Source: Paraburkholderia hospita (GTDB lineage Bacteria > Pseudomonadota > Gammaproteobacteria > Burkholderiales > Burkholderiaceae). Taken from it: a DNA stretch of 64,000 nt. The notes beneath the pieces were generated by a model. That model had not been told where the DNA came from. It did not search any database and saw only the letters and a program-made list of their open reading frames with translations. The translations under genes and the position numbers were made by a program. Below are positions 41,950 to 51,552 of this stretch, piece by piece. Position 1 is the stretch's first letter. The number at the start of each line of letters is the position of its first letter. The DNA lies in assembly GCF_002902965.1 (NCBI RefSeq), contig NZ_CP026107.1, positions 2,046,001 to 2,110,000 on the forward strand, in the 5' to 3' direction.

Positions 41950-43383
41950 CTACGACGGCCTGACCGCGCGTTCCCCGCTCAAGGCTACGGGATCCTCCGC
42001 TGCGTCACGTAGATCATCGAGATCACGGCCGCGTGTCTCAGGCGTGTAGAAGGTCGTCACCACGCCGATCAAACTCAGAATCGCGACGTACGTCGCAAGC
42101 GGAATCCACGCCATGACCCTGCCTTCCGCACCGCCCCAGTGCGCAGTCGCCCAGGCGATGATCGATGCGCCGATGAGCGGTGCCACACCGCCAGCGATGA
42201 CGGCTGATACCTCACGGCCCACCGCGACACCCGCGTAGCGATGTTGCGCACCGAAGAGTTCAGGAAGCAGCGCGCCTTGTGTGGCGAACATCCCCCAAAC
42301 GCCGGCCAGCGCGACGCACAACATGGCGATGCTAGCGGCCGCATTGCCCTGGCTCAGCACCCACCAGGTGGGATAGGCCAGCAGGAGTTGATACAGGGCG
42401 AAGGCACGGTAGACGGGAACGCGTCCAAACCGGTCGCTCAGCATGCCCGTCATCGGAATGATGACTGCCCCCGACACGCCGGCAAGCAGTAGCGCAATCG
42501 GGCCGATCGGCCCTTTGAGGCCCGTCGCGGTCACCATGTAACTGATGGCGAGCGACTGATAGATCGACGAACCACCGTTCTCCGCCATACGCATGCCGAT
42601 GACTTTAAGCAGCGTCGGCGTCGAATGCCTGATGAGGTGCTTCAACGGACTGTCGTTGACCTGTTGACGCGCTTCGAGCTTGGTGAAGGATGGCGACTCC
42701 TTGAGTTTCAGGCGGATCCAGATCGCCACGGCAATGATGACGACACTCAGCAGGAACGGCACGCGCCAGAGCCAGCTTTGCGAGATGTCCTCGACACGCA
42801 CCAGCGCGAAGTAGATCGCAGCCGCCATCACCGTCCCGAGCAACACGCCCATGAATGGTAAAGCGGCGAAGTAGCCGCGACGTTTTGCAGGCGCATATTC
42901 GGCCATCAGCACGGCGGCTCCCGCCTGTTCCGCACCCGCTCCGAGCCCCTGCAGCAAGCGGCAGCCTACCAGCAGGATGGGCGCCCAGATGCCCGCGCTC
43001 GCGTAGGTGGGCAGCAGGCCGATCAGCGTGCTTGCGATCCCCATCAGCAGGATCGTCGCCATCAGAACGAATTTGCGTCCATATCGGTCGCCGAGCGTAC
43101 CGAAGACGATGCCGCCCACAGGCCGGATCGCGAAGCCGAGAAAGTACGCGCCAAAGCTCGCGATCAGCCCCATGGCGGGATCGCTCGACGGGAAGAACAG
43201 CGGCCCGAAAATCAGCGCCGACGCGAGGTTATACAGCGCGAAGTCGTAATACTCGAGTGCGCTGCCGAGCGATGCGGCCCATGCGGCGCGATAGAGATCA
43301 GCGGTCGTGACCTCGTTGCGGGTAGTGCTGGCGTTGCTCGCGATGCCGCCTTCGGCGGCCGCGATGGTTGGCTGGTGCTTCAT
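41950..43383 (-). CDS. MFS metabolite:H+ symporter (MHS family)
   Basis: Inner-membrane carrier of 477 residues with twelve hydrophobic segments. The family signs are clear: ASLGSALEYYDFALYNLASA at segment 1, IRPVGGIVFGTLGDRYGRKF in loop 2-3, RLLQGLGAGAEQAGAAVLMA in segment 4, LKLKESPSF in the central loop and DRFGRVPVYR in loop 8-9. MHS members move organic acids such as shikimate, ketoglutarate, citrate or betaine with protons. As last gene after AroE-like and 2-hydroxyacid dehydrogenase genes, a sugar acid, quinate or shikimate-type substrate is likely (inference). GGAGGAG precedes the ATG. Confidence 0.93.
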   Translation of the reverse strand: MKHQPTIAAAEGGIASNASTTRNEVTTADLYRAAWAASLGSALEYYDFALYNLASALIFGPLFFPSSDPAMGLIASFGAYFLGFAIRPVGGIVFGTLGDRYGRKFVLMATILLMGIASTLIGLLPTYASAGIWAPILLVGCRLLQGLGAGAEQAGAAVLMAEYAPAKRRGYFAALPFMGVLLGTVMAAAIYFALVRVEDISQSWLWRVPFLLSVVIIAVAIWIRLKLKESPSFTKLEARQQVNDSPLKHLIRHSTPTLLKVIGMRMAENGGSSIYQSLAISYMVTATGLKGPIGPIALLLAGVSGAVIIPMTGMLSDRFGRVPVYRAFALYQLLLAYPTWWVLSQGNAAASIAMLCVALAGVWGMFATQGALLPELFGAQHRYAGVAVGREVSAVIAGGVAPLIGASIIAWATAHWGGAEGRVMAWIPLATYVAILSLIGVVTTFYTPETRGRDLDDLRDAAEDPVALSGERAVRPS

Positions 43384-43498
43384 GATGTCTCCTCCGGTTC
43401 CTGCGATTGCGTTGCGATCGGCCCGTCCTCGTCTTGGCGCGAGATGCCGGAGCTGGCTGCGTTGCCCTTCGTGTTGCCTGTTCGACCCGCGCGCCGCC

Positions 43499-44314
43499 CT
43501 AGCCGACCCGTGCGATCTCGTCGAGCAAAGCCGTGCTCATCACATCGATGGGCGCCGCTTTGCCTGTGTAAAGTTCGACCTGTCCGCAGAACTGATGCAG
43601 CAGCATGCGGGTGCCATCGATCACGCGGCATCCCAACGCGGCGGCATCGCGGATCAGCTTCGTGCGCACGGGGATGAAGGCCGCGTCCATCACGAACAGA
43701 TGCGGCGCCAATTGCGTGGCCCGCAACGGATTGACGTCCGGCGCGCGGAAGCCCGCGGCTGTCGCGTTCACGACGCCATCGAATGCGTGGGGATCGAAGT
43801 CGCCGAGATCCCCGCCGAAAGCGAGGCCAAAATCATGCGCGAGATCCTGCCCGCGCGACGCGGTGCGATTGAACACGGTCACGTGGCCGCCCGCGCGCTG
43901 CACGCCCCACGCAATCGCGCGTGCCGCGCCGCCCGCGCCGAGCAAAGCGATGCGCTGCCCCGCAAGCGAAGTCACCTCTTCGAGCGCGCGCACGGCGCCC
44001 GCGCAGTCGGTGTTGTAGCCCGTGAGATGCCCGTCGCAATTCTGGATCGTGTTGACCGCGCCGATTTCGCGCGCGGTTTCGTCGAGCGCGTCGAGGTGGG
44101 GAATGACGGCCTGCTTGTGCGGCATGGTCACGTTCAGTCCGCGGATGCCGAGCGTGCGCATCGCATCGATCGCGCCCGCGGCATCTTCTATGCCGAAGCT
44201 GACGAACGTGTAGTCGACGCCGAGCGCCTGGTACGCCGCGTTGTGCACCTTGACGTTAAACGTGAACGGTTGGCCCGCGAGCGAGCCGCACAGCGATGGG
44301 ATGGAATGTGGCAT
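43499..44314 (-). CDS. Shikimate dehydrogenase-like protein (AroE family)
   Basis: NAD(P)-dependent dehydrogenase of 271 residues, typical AroE length. Catalytic Lys67 (NVTMPHK) and Asp103 (YNTDCAG) are present, as are the nucleotide loop GAGGAAR at 126-132 and NRTASRG after beta 2, which leans towards NADP. The Ser-x-Ser substrate motif near the N-terminus is missing (GQPFTFNVKVHN in place of HSxSPxxHN), so the substrate is probably not plain shikimate. The ATG at 44314 is eight bases after the 2-hydroxyacid dehydrogenase stop. A catabolic paralogue (quinate or other cyclic hydroxy acid) rather than the biosynthetic AroE is the best reading. Confidence 0.85.
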   Translation of the reverse strand: MPHSIPSLCGSLAGQPFTFNVKVHNAAYQALGVDYTFVSFGIEDAAGAIDAMRTLGIRGLNVTMPHKQAVIPHLDALDETAREIGAVNTIQNCDGHLTGYNTDCAGAVRALEEVTSLAGQRIALLGAGGAARAIAWGVQRAGGHVTVFNRTASRGQDLAHDFGLAFGGDLGDFDPHAFDGVVNATAAGFRAPDVNPLRATQLAPHLFVMDAAFIPVRTKLIRDAAALGCRVIDGTRMLLHQFCGQVELYTGKAAPIDVMSTALLDEIARVG

Positions 44315-44321
44315 GGTCGCT

Positions 44322-45314
44322 TTATGCTTTGGAGAGATCGAATGCGGAGATGGCCGCGTCACCATCGAGCACGCGTAGCAGGTTGTCGGTCGCGAGTTCG
44401 GCCATCGCGCGCCGCGTCTCGTGCGTCGCCGAGCCGATGTGCGGAAACGGCGTGACTTTCGGATGCGTGCGCAGCGGCGAATCCTGCCCGAGCGGTTCGA
44501 CGGCGAACACGTCGAGAGCGGCAGCACGCAAGTGGCCACTATCGAGTGCGTCAACGAGAGCATCCTCGCGCACGATCGCGCCACGCGAGCCGTTCACGAA
44601 GATCGCACCCGCCTTCATCGAGGCAAACGCTTTTCCGTCCATCAGACCGCGTGTTTCGTCGGAAAGCGGCAGCGTCAACGCGACGATGTCCGCGCGCGCC
44701 AGCACTTCATCGAACGATGCGCGCACCGCGTGTCCGGCAAGCGTTGCCGGCACCTGCACATCGAATGGATCGTGGAACACCACGGGCATACCAAACCCGA
44801 GCGCCGCGCGCCTCGCCACCGCCTGCCCGATACGGCCGAAGCCCAGCACGCCGAGCGTCTTGCCATGCACGTCCCAGCCGAACAGGTCTTCGCCGATGTT
44901 GCGTGTCCATCGGCCGTCGCGCACATGGTTCGACAGGTCGACCAGACGCCGCGACGCGGCGATGATCAACGCGAATACGGTGTCGGCCGTGGTCTCGGTC
45001 AACACGCCAGGAGTGTGACAAAGAGTGATGCCGCGTTGCTTCAGGTACCCGAGGTCGTAGTTGTCGACGCCGACTGAAATGCTCGAGATCACTTGCAGAC
45101 GCGGCGAGCGCGCCAATTCGTCCGCGCCCAGTCTGAAGCTCGAACCGATCAGGCCATCCGCGTCGTTCAGCGCCTCGCGAAAACGCGGCAGTTCATCGAC
45201 GCGTCGTGGATCGGCGACAGTCACATCGTGCAAGGTCCGGATTCGCCCGAGCAGATCGTCTGGAATCTTTCGAAAGACCAGGACGTTCCTGCGTGCGGTG
45301 CTGTTCGTTGACAT
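44322..45314 (-). CDS. D-2-hydroxyacid dehydrogenase (GhrB/2-ketogluconate reductase-like)
   Basis: Cytoplasmic dehydrogenase of 330 residues. The NAD(P) loop is GFGRIG at 158-163, and the catalytic set is Arg244 (NGSRGAIV), Glu273 (VFAVEPL) and His292 (FPHIGSAT). The early motif SVGVDNYDL matches glyoxylate/2-ketogluconate reductases, where Tyr/His choices mark GhrB-like members. AGAGGA lies before the ATG at 45314. Together with the 5-ketogluconate-reductase-like SDR in the same operon, interconversion of gluconate and ketogluconates, or of related hydroxy acids, is likely. Confidence 0.9.
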   Translation of the reverse strand: MSTNSTARRNVLVFRKIPDDLLGRIRTLHDVTVADPRRVDELPRFREALNDADGLIGSSFRLGADELARSPRLQVISSISVGVDNYDLGYLKQRGITLCHTPGVLTETTADTVFALIIAASRRLVDLSNHVRDGRWTRNIGEDLFGWDVHGKTLGVLGFGRIGQAVARRAALGFGMPVVFHDPFDVQVPATLAGHAVRASFDEVLARADIVALTLPLSDETRGLMDGKAFASMKAGAIFVNGSRGAIVREDALVDALDSGHLRAAALDVFAVEPLGQDSPLRTHPKVTPFPHIGSATHETRRAMAELATDNLLRVLDGDAAISAFDLSKA

Positions 45315-45345
45315 GCTCGTTTCCTCTTTCTGATGGGGCTGATGT

Positions 45346-46536
45346 TCAGCGCGGCGTCGTGCGAAGCGACGAAGGGCCGCCCGACAACGCAATCCTGTGT
45401 CCCGTATCGCGCAGATGCCCGCCGTTGACAGCGAAGAACGCAAGCTGTTTCTCGACGTTGAACTGCACGATCAGATACTTGCTGTCCGCAGTGAACACGA
45501 TGCCCTGCGCCGCCTCTCCGCCCGGCGCCTCGGAAACCTTCACCGCCTGACCGTCGCGGATCGCGAAGAGCACCACCTTGCCACGCGCGTGGCGTCCAGG
45601 GTTATCCGGCGTCAGGTTCGAGCCATCCATTGCCTGAACGCCGATCCACTTGCCGTCGGGCGAGATCGCCACGCCCTCGGGCAGCGACGGCACCGTAACG
45701 TGCTGGACCGCGCGAAACGGCTCATGCGATACATCGATGAGCGTCACGTCATCGGCATCGCCTGCGAGCTTGCCCGCATAGGACGGCAGTCCGGCCAGCC
45801 CGACATCGCTCACGACGGCCCATTTGCCGTCGCTCGATACGTCGATCGTGTAGGGCGCCACGCCGCTCGCGAGGCGCAGACCGCTATCGGTCACCCGACC
45901 GTCGTCAACGTTCAGGACGGCCACGCCCTGCTCGTCGCGCAACGCCACCAGCGCGTGCCGGCCGTCGTGCGTGAAGCTCACGCCGGCGAGCCGCTTCTGT
46001 GCAATTTTCAGCGTGTCCTGAAGTGTCACGCGGTTCCCGTCGATACCGAGCACGGCCACGCTACCGTCGACGCAGGCGACGAGCGCGAGGCGGCCGCTTC
46101 TGTCGATGGCGATGCCTTGTGGATGGCTGCCGATGTCGAGCCGGGCGACGACGGGAGGCGAAGCCTGCAGATCGACGACCTGTACGAACGAATCCATCAA
46201 CAGTTTTTTGGCCGCGTAGTCGTAGCGCGTCGGCGCGCCGACCAAGGCGACGTTTGCATCCGGCGTGATAGCGACGGCCTGCGGCGGCCCCTGAATGCCG
46301 TTCTCGACCTCCACCTGCACCTTGACCTGCGGCGGAAAGCGGCTTGCGTCCAGCAGCGTCAGCGTGTCGGGTTTCGGATTGTCGGGGTAGGTATCTCGCC
46401 CTTCGACCCGCTGATATTTCCCGTCGTTGCCCGAGACGATCCAGTCGGCGCCGTACGATGTGCAGGCCATGACGGCGATCGTCAGACCGGCAAGCGCTTG
46501 CGCGCAGCGGGTCCGTTTCGCATTGGGTGAACGCAT
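45346..46536 (-). CDS. Periplasmic YncE/YVTN-type beta-propeller protein
   Basis: Secreted protein of 396 residues; signal peptide about 1-29 (LAGLTIAVMACTSYGA), AAGGAG before the ATG. The rest is made of repeated blades, e.g. PQAVAITPDANVALVGAPTR, PQGIAIDRSGRLALVACVDG, LAGVSFTHDGRHALVALRDE, TIDVSSDGKWAVVSDVGLAG and PEGVAISPDGKWIGVQAMDG, a seven-bladed propeller of the YncE/cytochrome-D1-like group. No haem or PQQ ligands seen. A periplasmic propeller inside a cytoplasmic sugar-acid operon is unusual; it may bind the substrate or help a periplasmic dehydrogenase. Confidence 0.85.
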   Translation of the reverse strand: MRSPNAKRTRCAQALAGLTIAVMACTSYGADWIVSGNDGKYQRVEGRDTYPDNPKPDTLTLLDASRFPPQVKVQVEVENGIQGPPQAVAITPDANVALVGAPTRYDYAAKKLLMDSFVQVVDLQASPPVVARLDIGSHPQGIAIDRSGRLALVACVDGSVAVLGIDGNRVTLQDTLKIAQKRLAGVSFTHDGRHALVALRDEQGVAVLNVDDGRVTDSGLRLASGVAPYTIDVSSDGKWAVVSDVGLAGLPSYAGKLAGDADDVTLIDVSHEPFRAVQHVTVPSLPEGVAISPDGKWIGVQAMDGSNLTPDNPGRHARGKVVLFAIRDGQAVKVSEAPGGEAAQGIVFTADSKYLIVQFNVEKQLAFFAVNGGHLRDTGHRIALSGGPSSLRTTPR

Positions 46537-46587
46537 GTCGATGTCTCCTTTATCAGGCTTTGTTGTGATACTGCGTGCGCGCCGGTC

Positions 46588-47361
46588 TCAAACCACGCTG
46601 GTCAAACCGCCATCGACGAACAGCGTCTGCCCGTTGACGAAATCCGAAGCCGACGACGCCAGAAATACCGCAGCGCCGCACAGCTCTTCCACTCGGCCCC
46701 AGCGCCCCGCGGGCGTGCGCTTGCAAAGCCAGTCCGAGAAGTCGGGATCGTCGACGAGCGCGCGGTTCAGATCGGTTGCGAAGTAGCCCGGCGCGAGCGC
46801 ATTGGCCTGAATGCCGGAACCGGCCCATTCCGCGCACATACCCTTGGTAAGCATGCGAATGGCGCCCTTGGTCGCCGCGTAGGGCGCGATGCCCGGCCGC
46901 GCCAGTTCGCCCTGCACCGAGCAGATGTTGATGATCTTCCCGCGCCCACGCGGCAACATGTGCCGCGCGACGGCTTGCGATACATGGAACGCGCCGTCCA
47001 GGTTGACGCGCAACAGGTCGTTCCAGTCGTCGGCGCTGAAGGTTTCAAGCGGTGCCCTGCGCTGGATGCCCGCGTTGTTCACGAGAATATCGATCGCGCC
47101 GATGCGCGCCTCGAACGCATCGATCGCTGCGGAAACTTCCGCGCGTTCGGTGACATCAAAAACCGCGATATCCGCGTTGAGGCCTTCGTCGCGCAGTTGA
47201 GCCGCGACGGCCGCTGCCTTCTGCTCGTTGCGATCGTTGATGACGACAGCCGCGCCCGCGCCTGCCAGTCCGCGCGCCAGCGCCAGGCCGATGCCACGCC
47301 CGGAGCCGGTGATCAGGGCACGCCTTCCGTTCAGGCTGAAGAGCTTCAATGTGTCGTTCAT
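46588..47361 (-). CDS. SDR oxidoreductase, gluconate 5-dehydrogenase (IdnO)-like
   Basis: Short-chain dehydrogenase of 257 residues. The cofactor loop GSGRGIG is at 19-25, NNAG at 95-98, and the catalytic Ser148, Tyr161 and Lys165 (ICSVQG; PYAATKG) are intact. FSLNGRRALITGSGRGIGLA and DWNDLLRVNLDGAFHVSQAV match the IdnO/gluconate 5-dehydrogenase group, which interconverts 5-ketogluconate and gluconate. The ATG at 47361 is weakly preceded by a ribosome site. It is the first gene of the five-gene operon and divergent from a LysR gene 147 bases away, the likely regulator. Confidence 0.9.
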   Translation of the reverse strand: MNDTLKLFSLNGRRALITGSGRGIGLALARGLAGAGAAVVINDRNEQKAAAVAAQLRDEGLNADIAVFDVTERAEVSAAIDAFEARIGAIDILVNNAGIQRRAPLETFSADDWNDLLRVNLDGAFHVSQAVARHMLPRGRGKIINICSVQGELARPGIAPYAATKGAIRMLTKGMCAEWAGSGIQANALAPGYFATDLNRALVDDPDFSDWLCKRTPAGRWGRVEELCGAAVFLASSASDFVNGQTLFVDGGLTSVV

Positions 47362-47508
47362 TTTTGCTGGCGCCCGCCAGGCGCGCCCGTGTTGTCTCCA
47401 ATATCCGTAGTTCATTCCAATTGCCGCGATCGCGCCAATGATCATTCATGACGCTGTTATCATGATTCGTGATTACACGGGACGAACCGCCCGTCAGCGG
47501 GAGTGGTC

Positions 47509-48402
47509 ATGGAATTGAAGCATCTGCGTGCATTCGTCGTACTTGCCGAGGAACTGCATTTCGGCAAAGCCGCGCAGCGGCTATGCATCGTGCAGTCTGC
47601 GCTGAGCATGCAGATCAAGGCGCTGGAAGACGAACTCGACGTGCGGCTGCTGGAGCGCGACCGTCACAAGGTCGCATTGAGCGAAACGGGAGCGCTCTTT
47701 TTGCCCGAGGCTCGCGCCACGCTGCATCAGGCATTGCGCGCGGAGCAAACCGCGCGGCTGTCGGCTCGCGGGGAAATCGGCACGCTGCGGATCGCCTTCG
47801 TGTCGTCGGTGCTGCCGAAGCTCTTGCCGACGCTCATTCGCAACATGCACGAGCGCTATCCGCTCATCACGCTCGAGTTGAAGGATATGCCGACGCCGGA
47901 TCAGGTCGCCGCCCTTCACGACAACAAGCTCGACTTCGGCCTGATACGCCTGCCCGTTGCGGGCGCGGGACTTGAAGTTTGCGTAGTACTCGAGGAACCC
48001 TTTGTCGTCGCGCTTCCCGACGACCATCCGCTAGCCGCCCAAGCGCTGATCCGGCCGGCGGATCTTCGGGACTATCCTTCGTTCGTGCTTGCGCGGCGTT
48101 ACGCACCGGGCTTTCACGACGAGATGCTCGTCGCCTTGAAACGTGAGGGCGCGCAACTCAATATCGCTCAGGAACTGGGGGAATTTACAACCATGCTGGC
48201 GCTAGTCGCCGCAGGTATGGGTATTGGCATGATCCCGGCCGAGGCGGCCATCGCCTTGCCGCCGAAAGTCGTAGCCCGTCCGCTCGAACTTCACGGTTAC
48301 CGGGCTGGCATCGGGCTCGCGTACACCGACCTCGATAATCCAGCCAAGCGAGCGCTTCTCGGTGTGATGCAGCAATGCTTCGGAAACGCACAGGAAAAAT
48401 AA
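47509..48402 (+). CDS. LysR-family transcriptional regulator
   Basis: LysR-type regulator of 297 residues. The N-terminal helix-turn-helix is MELKHLRAFVVLAEELHFGK then KAAQRLCIVQSALSMQIKAL; the effector domain shows TLRIAFVSSVLPKLLPTLIR and LDFGLIRLPVAGAGLEV. The ATG at 47509 is chosen for GGGAG five bases upstream; a GTG six bases earlier is possible. It is transcribed away from the sugar-acid operon and most likely controls it through the 147-base shared gap, as is usual for LysR pairs. Resembles the BenM/CatR-like group that answers to small organic acids. Confidence 0.92.
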   Translation: MELKHLRAFVVLAEELHFGKAAQRLCIVQSALSMQIKALEDELDVRLLERDRHKVALSETGALFLPEARATLHQALRAEQTARLSARGEIGTLRIAFVSSVLPKLLPTLIRNMHERYPLITLELKDMPTPDQVAALHDNKLDFGLIRLPVAGAGLEVCVVLEEPFVVALPDDHPLAAQALIRPADLRDYPSFVLARRYAPGFHDEMLVALKREGAQLNIAQELGEFTTMLALVAAGMGIGMIPAEAAIALPPKVVARPLELHGYRAGIGLAYTDLDNPAKRALLGVMQQCFGNAQEK

Positions 48403-48456
48403 TGGGCCCCGCCATTTCACAATTGCTATGAGGCTCAATGCGCGGCCTTTCCTCCC

Positions 48457-51195
48457 TCACTTCCCGTCCATCTGTTCTCCCCACACTTGCTGCCCGACGA
48501 CGCTGGCCATGACGCGCCAGCGGTCGCTTTCCAGAACGGTTTGCGCGTCGATACGCCCGAACAGGTCCAGGAGAGGCGCGACGAGACCCGTCCAGCCTGT
48601 CTGGTGACTGGCACCGAGCCCCGCACCGTTGTCGCCGTGGAAATACTCGTAGAACAGGATCAGGTCACGCCAATGCGGGTCGTCCTGGAACTTGCCCGTC
48701 CCGCCGTAGACGGGGCGTCGTCCATCCGCACCACGCAGAAACGTACCCGTCAACCGGTTGACGATCTCTTGCGCCACCTCAAACAGCGTCATGTGCGGCC
48801 CCGAGCCCGTCGGGCATTGAACCTTGAAATCGTCGCCAAAAAAGTCGTAGAGATTCATCAGCGCCCTGACAATCAGCAGATTCACCGGCATCCACACCGG
48901 ACCGCGCCAGTTGGAGTTTCCGCCGAACATCCCGGTATTCGATTCAGCGGGCAGATACTCCACCTTGTATTCCACCCCACCAACATTGAGTACATACGGA
49001 TGGTCGAGATGATAGCGAGAGAGCGAACGAATGCCGTGCGGCCCAAGAAATTCGTTCTCGTCGAGCAGGTATCCGAGCACGCGCTCGAGTTTCCGCTTGT
49101 TGAGGATCGACAGTAGCCTGCGTTCCCTATGGCCGATGAAGCCGGCATCGGTTGGCGCCACATGAGCAATCAGCTCCGGGTAACGCGTTCGAAATTGCGC
49201 GATCATTTCCAGCAGTTTCGGACAGCGCGAGACAGTACCAGCTTCGAAAACCGTCGACGCGCACAGCGGCAGCAACCCGACCATTGACCTCACCTTCAGA
49301 CGCGTGGTCTGGCCGTCGGGAAGACACAGCAGATCATAGAAAAATCCGTCCTGCTCGTCCCACATCTCGTCGGGATGTTCGCCGCGCCGGTCCATCGCAT
49401 AGGCAATCCACATGAAGTGCTGGACGAACTTGAAGGCGATCTCCTCGTACATCGGGTCGTACTCAGTCAGAATGATTGCCATCTCCAGCATGGTCTGGCA
49501 ATAAAACGCCATCCACGCTGTTCCGTCCGCCTGCTCAAGGGATCCGCCTGTCGGAAGCTGCGCACTGCGATCGAATACGCCGATGTTGTCCAGGCCCAGA
49601 AAGCCGCCGGCGAAGACATTGCGACCTGAAGGGTCCTTACGGTTCACCCACCAGTTGAAATTGAGCATCAACCCCTGAAACGAGCGTTCAAGAAAGCGCA
49701 GATCAGCGCGTCCCAGCGCTTTCTCATACTTGTAGAGCCAGAGCGTGGCGGCGGCATGCACGGGCGGATTGACGTCACTGAAGTTCCACTCGTAGGCTGG
49801 GATCTGGCCACTCGGGTGGACATACAGGATGCGCAGCATCAGCAGTAACTGCTCTTTGGCGAAATCGAAGTCGACGAGCGCCAGGGCGATCGTATGAAAG
49901 GCCAGGTCCCAGGCCGCGTACCACGGGTACTCCCACTTGTCCGGCATGGAAATCACGTCGGCATTCAACATGTGGAACCACTCCATATTGCGCACATCGC
50001 GCCGGGCGGCTTCGAGCAATGGATGACTCCCGTGCTCGCGCAGCCACAGTTCGAGATCGAAGTAGTAGTACTGCTTGCTCCACAGCATGCCCGCCAAAGC
50101 CTGACGGTGCACCCGGCGCTGGTCCTCGGTCAGCGACTTCGGGGCAACGCGCTCGTAGAACTCATCCGCATCGGCGATGCGGGAATGGAAGGTGTTCTCG
50201 AATTCGTCGAAGGGATTGACCTGCCTGACTGCCGTCATGCGCAACCGGATAGTCACGTTGCCGCCGCCGGGTACGTCGCACACGTAATGGGCCGCCGCCT
50301 TGGTTCCCGTCCTGGCGGGATTGACAGCCTCGCGCTGCCCCGCAATGACGTAAGCGTGGAACGCGTCCTTCACGTAGGGTGACCCGTTGGGTTGATTCCA
50401 CAGACGCTGTGCGTTGCTATCGTTTTCCGTGAAGAGCAGTTCCCCCGCGCCGTCGCAGTAAAGCCAGTACTCGCCCAACTCATGATGCGTCGCACGAATG
50501 ACGCCTGGACCCGCTTCGCATAGTGATGGCCTGCGATCGTCGTGGCCCCACGACCAGGTATTGCGAAACCATAGCGTTGGCAGGACCCGAAGCCGTGCCC
50601 CTTCCCGTGCGCGGTTGTGTACGGAAATGCGCACGAAGATGTCTTCCGGACCCGCCTTTGCGTATTCGACAAACACGTCGAAGTACCGGTCGTCATTAAA
50701 CACGCCGGTATCGAGCAGTTCGTACTCGAGTTCGCCCCGCGATCGTTTCCGGTTGGTCTCGACCAGATCCCGGTACGGATACTCCCGCTGCGGATACTTG
50801 TATAGATACTTCATGTACGAGTGGGTGGGCGTGCTGTCGACGTAGAAGTAATACTCCTTCACGTCCTCCCCATGATTGCCTTCGCTATTGGTCAGGCCAA
50901 AGAGGCGTTCCTTCAGAATCGGGTCACGCTCGTTCCATAGTGCAAGGGCAAAGCACAACTGCTGCCGGTCGTCGCACAGTCCGCCGAGCCCGTCCTCTCC
51001 CCATCTGTACGCGCGTGAGCGGGCATGATCATGCGTGAAATAGTTCCAGGCGTCGCCGTCATCGCTGTAGTCCTCGCGGACCGTCCCCCACTGCCGCTCG
51101 CTGAGATACGGCCCCCACTTCTTCCATGGTACTTGCGCGGTACGCGCGTCGTTCAGGCGCTTCTGTTCGGCTACATCGACGAATGCAGGGCACAT
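48457..51195 (-). CDS. GH63-like (MGH1-type) glycoside hydrolase
   Basis: Large cytoplasmic glycosidase of 912 residues with no signal peptide; GGAGG precedes the ATG. The N-terminal half ([40 protein letters not shown]) is the beta-rich domain and the C-terminal half an (alpha/alpha)6 barrel as in processing alpha-glucosidase. Signature stretches are [20 protein letters not shown], with a likely catalytic Asp in WD, and [20 protein letters not shown], matching the WRGPxW motif of GH63/GH37-type barrels. Likely releases glucose or mannose from a small glycoside such as glucosyl- or mannosylglycerate. It stands alone, convergent with the LysR gene. Confidence 0.85.
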   Translation of the reverse strand: MCPAFVDVAEQKRLNDARTAQVPWKKWGPYLSERQWGTVREDYSDDGDAWNYFTHDHARSRAYRWGEDGLGGLCDDRQQLCFALALWNERDPILKERLFGLTNSEGNHGEDVKEYYFYVDSTPTHSYMKYLYKYPQREYPYRDLVETNRKRSRGELEYELLDTGVFNDDRYFDVFVEYAKAGPEDIFVRISVHNRAREGARLRVLPTLWFRNTWSWGHDDRRPSLCEAGPGVIRATHHELGEYWLYCDGAGELLFTENDSNAQRLWNQPNGSPYVKDAFHAYVIAGQREAVNPARTGTKAAAHYVCDVPGGGNVTIRLRMTAVRQVNPFDEFENTFHSRIADADEFYERVAPKSLTEDQRRVHRQALAGMLWSKQYYYFDLELWLREHGSHPLLEAARRDVRNMEWFHMLNADVISMPDKWEYPWYAAWDLAFHTIALALVDFDFAKEQLLLMLRILYVHPSGQIPAYEWNFSDVNPPVHAAATLWLYKYEKALGRADLRFLERSFQGLMLNFNWWVNRKDPSGRNVFAGGFLGLDNIGVFDRSAQLPTGGSLEQADGTAWMAFYCQTMLEMAIILTEYDPMYEEIAFKFVQHFMWIAYAMDRRGEHPDEMWDEQDGFFYDLLCLPDGQTTRLKVRSMVGLLPLCASTVFEAGTVSRCPKLLEMIAQFRTRYPELIAHVAPTDAGFIGHRERRLLSILNKRKLERVLGYLLDENEFLGPHGIRSLSRYHLDHPYVLNVGGVEYKVEYLPAESNTGMFGGNSNWRGPVWMPVNLLIVRALMNLYDFFGDDFKVQCPTGSGPHMTLFEVAQEIVNRLTGTFLRGADGRRPVYGGTGKFQDDPHWRDLILFYEYFHGDNGAGLGASHQTGWTGLVAPLLDLFGRIDAQTVLESDRWRVMASVVGQQVWGEQMDGK

Positions 51196-51552
51196 GATTC
51201 GCCTCCATAACGGCGCATGGACTCGATCTCAACATGCACGAAGACGCATCATCGTGCGCGATTGAGGCAACAGCGGCATGTCGGCATGGGTGATGTTCTG
51301 CGCGTTGCTGTCTTCACGATCGCGGAATGTATTGGAGGTATGGCTGAATTGCCCTCGAAGAACGCGATGGTGCCGACCCGTCCATTGCCGTCTACCCGAT
51401 GCCGACGTATTCAGGTACACGGCGAGTTGAGGGACGTCCCATGGATACTTTCACAATGTAGGAGCCAGCACGAAGCAAGGCAATACGATGTTGGGGACCT
51501 GGTGAGACAACAGACGACCTCGGCCGTGGCCAAAGTTCATGAAGTAGGCCCG
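51196..51552. other. Intergenic stretch without recognisable gene
   Basis: 357 bases between the glycosidase start and the monooxygenase stop. It must hold the glycosidase promoter on the minus strand. A plus-strand open frame covers most of it but its product has no family features and poor codon pattern, so it was not called. No clear repeat or hairpin was seen. Confidence 0.4.
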
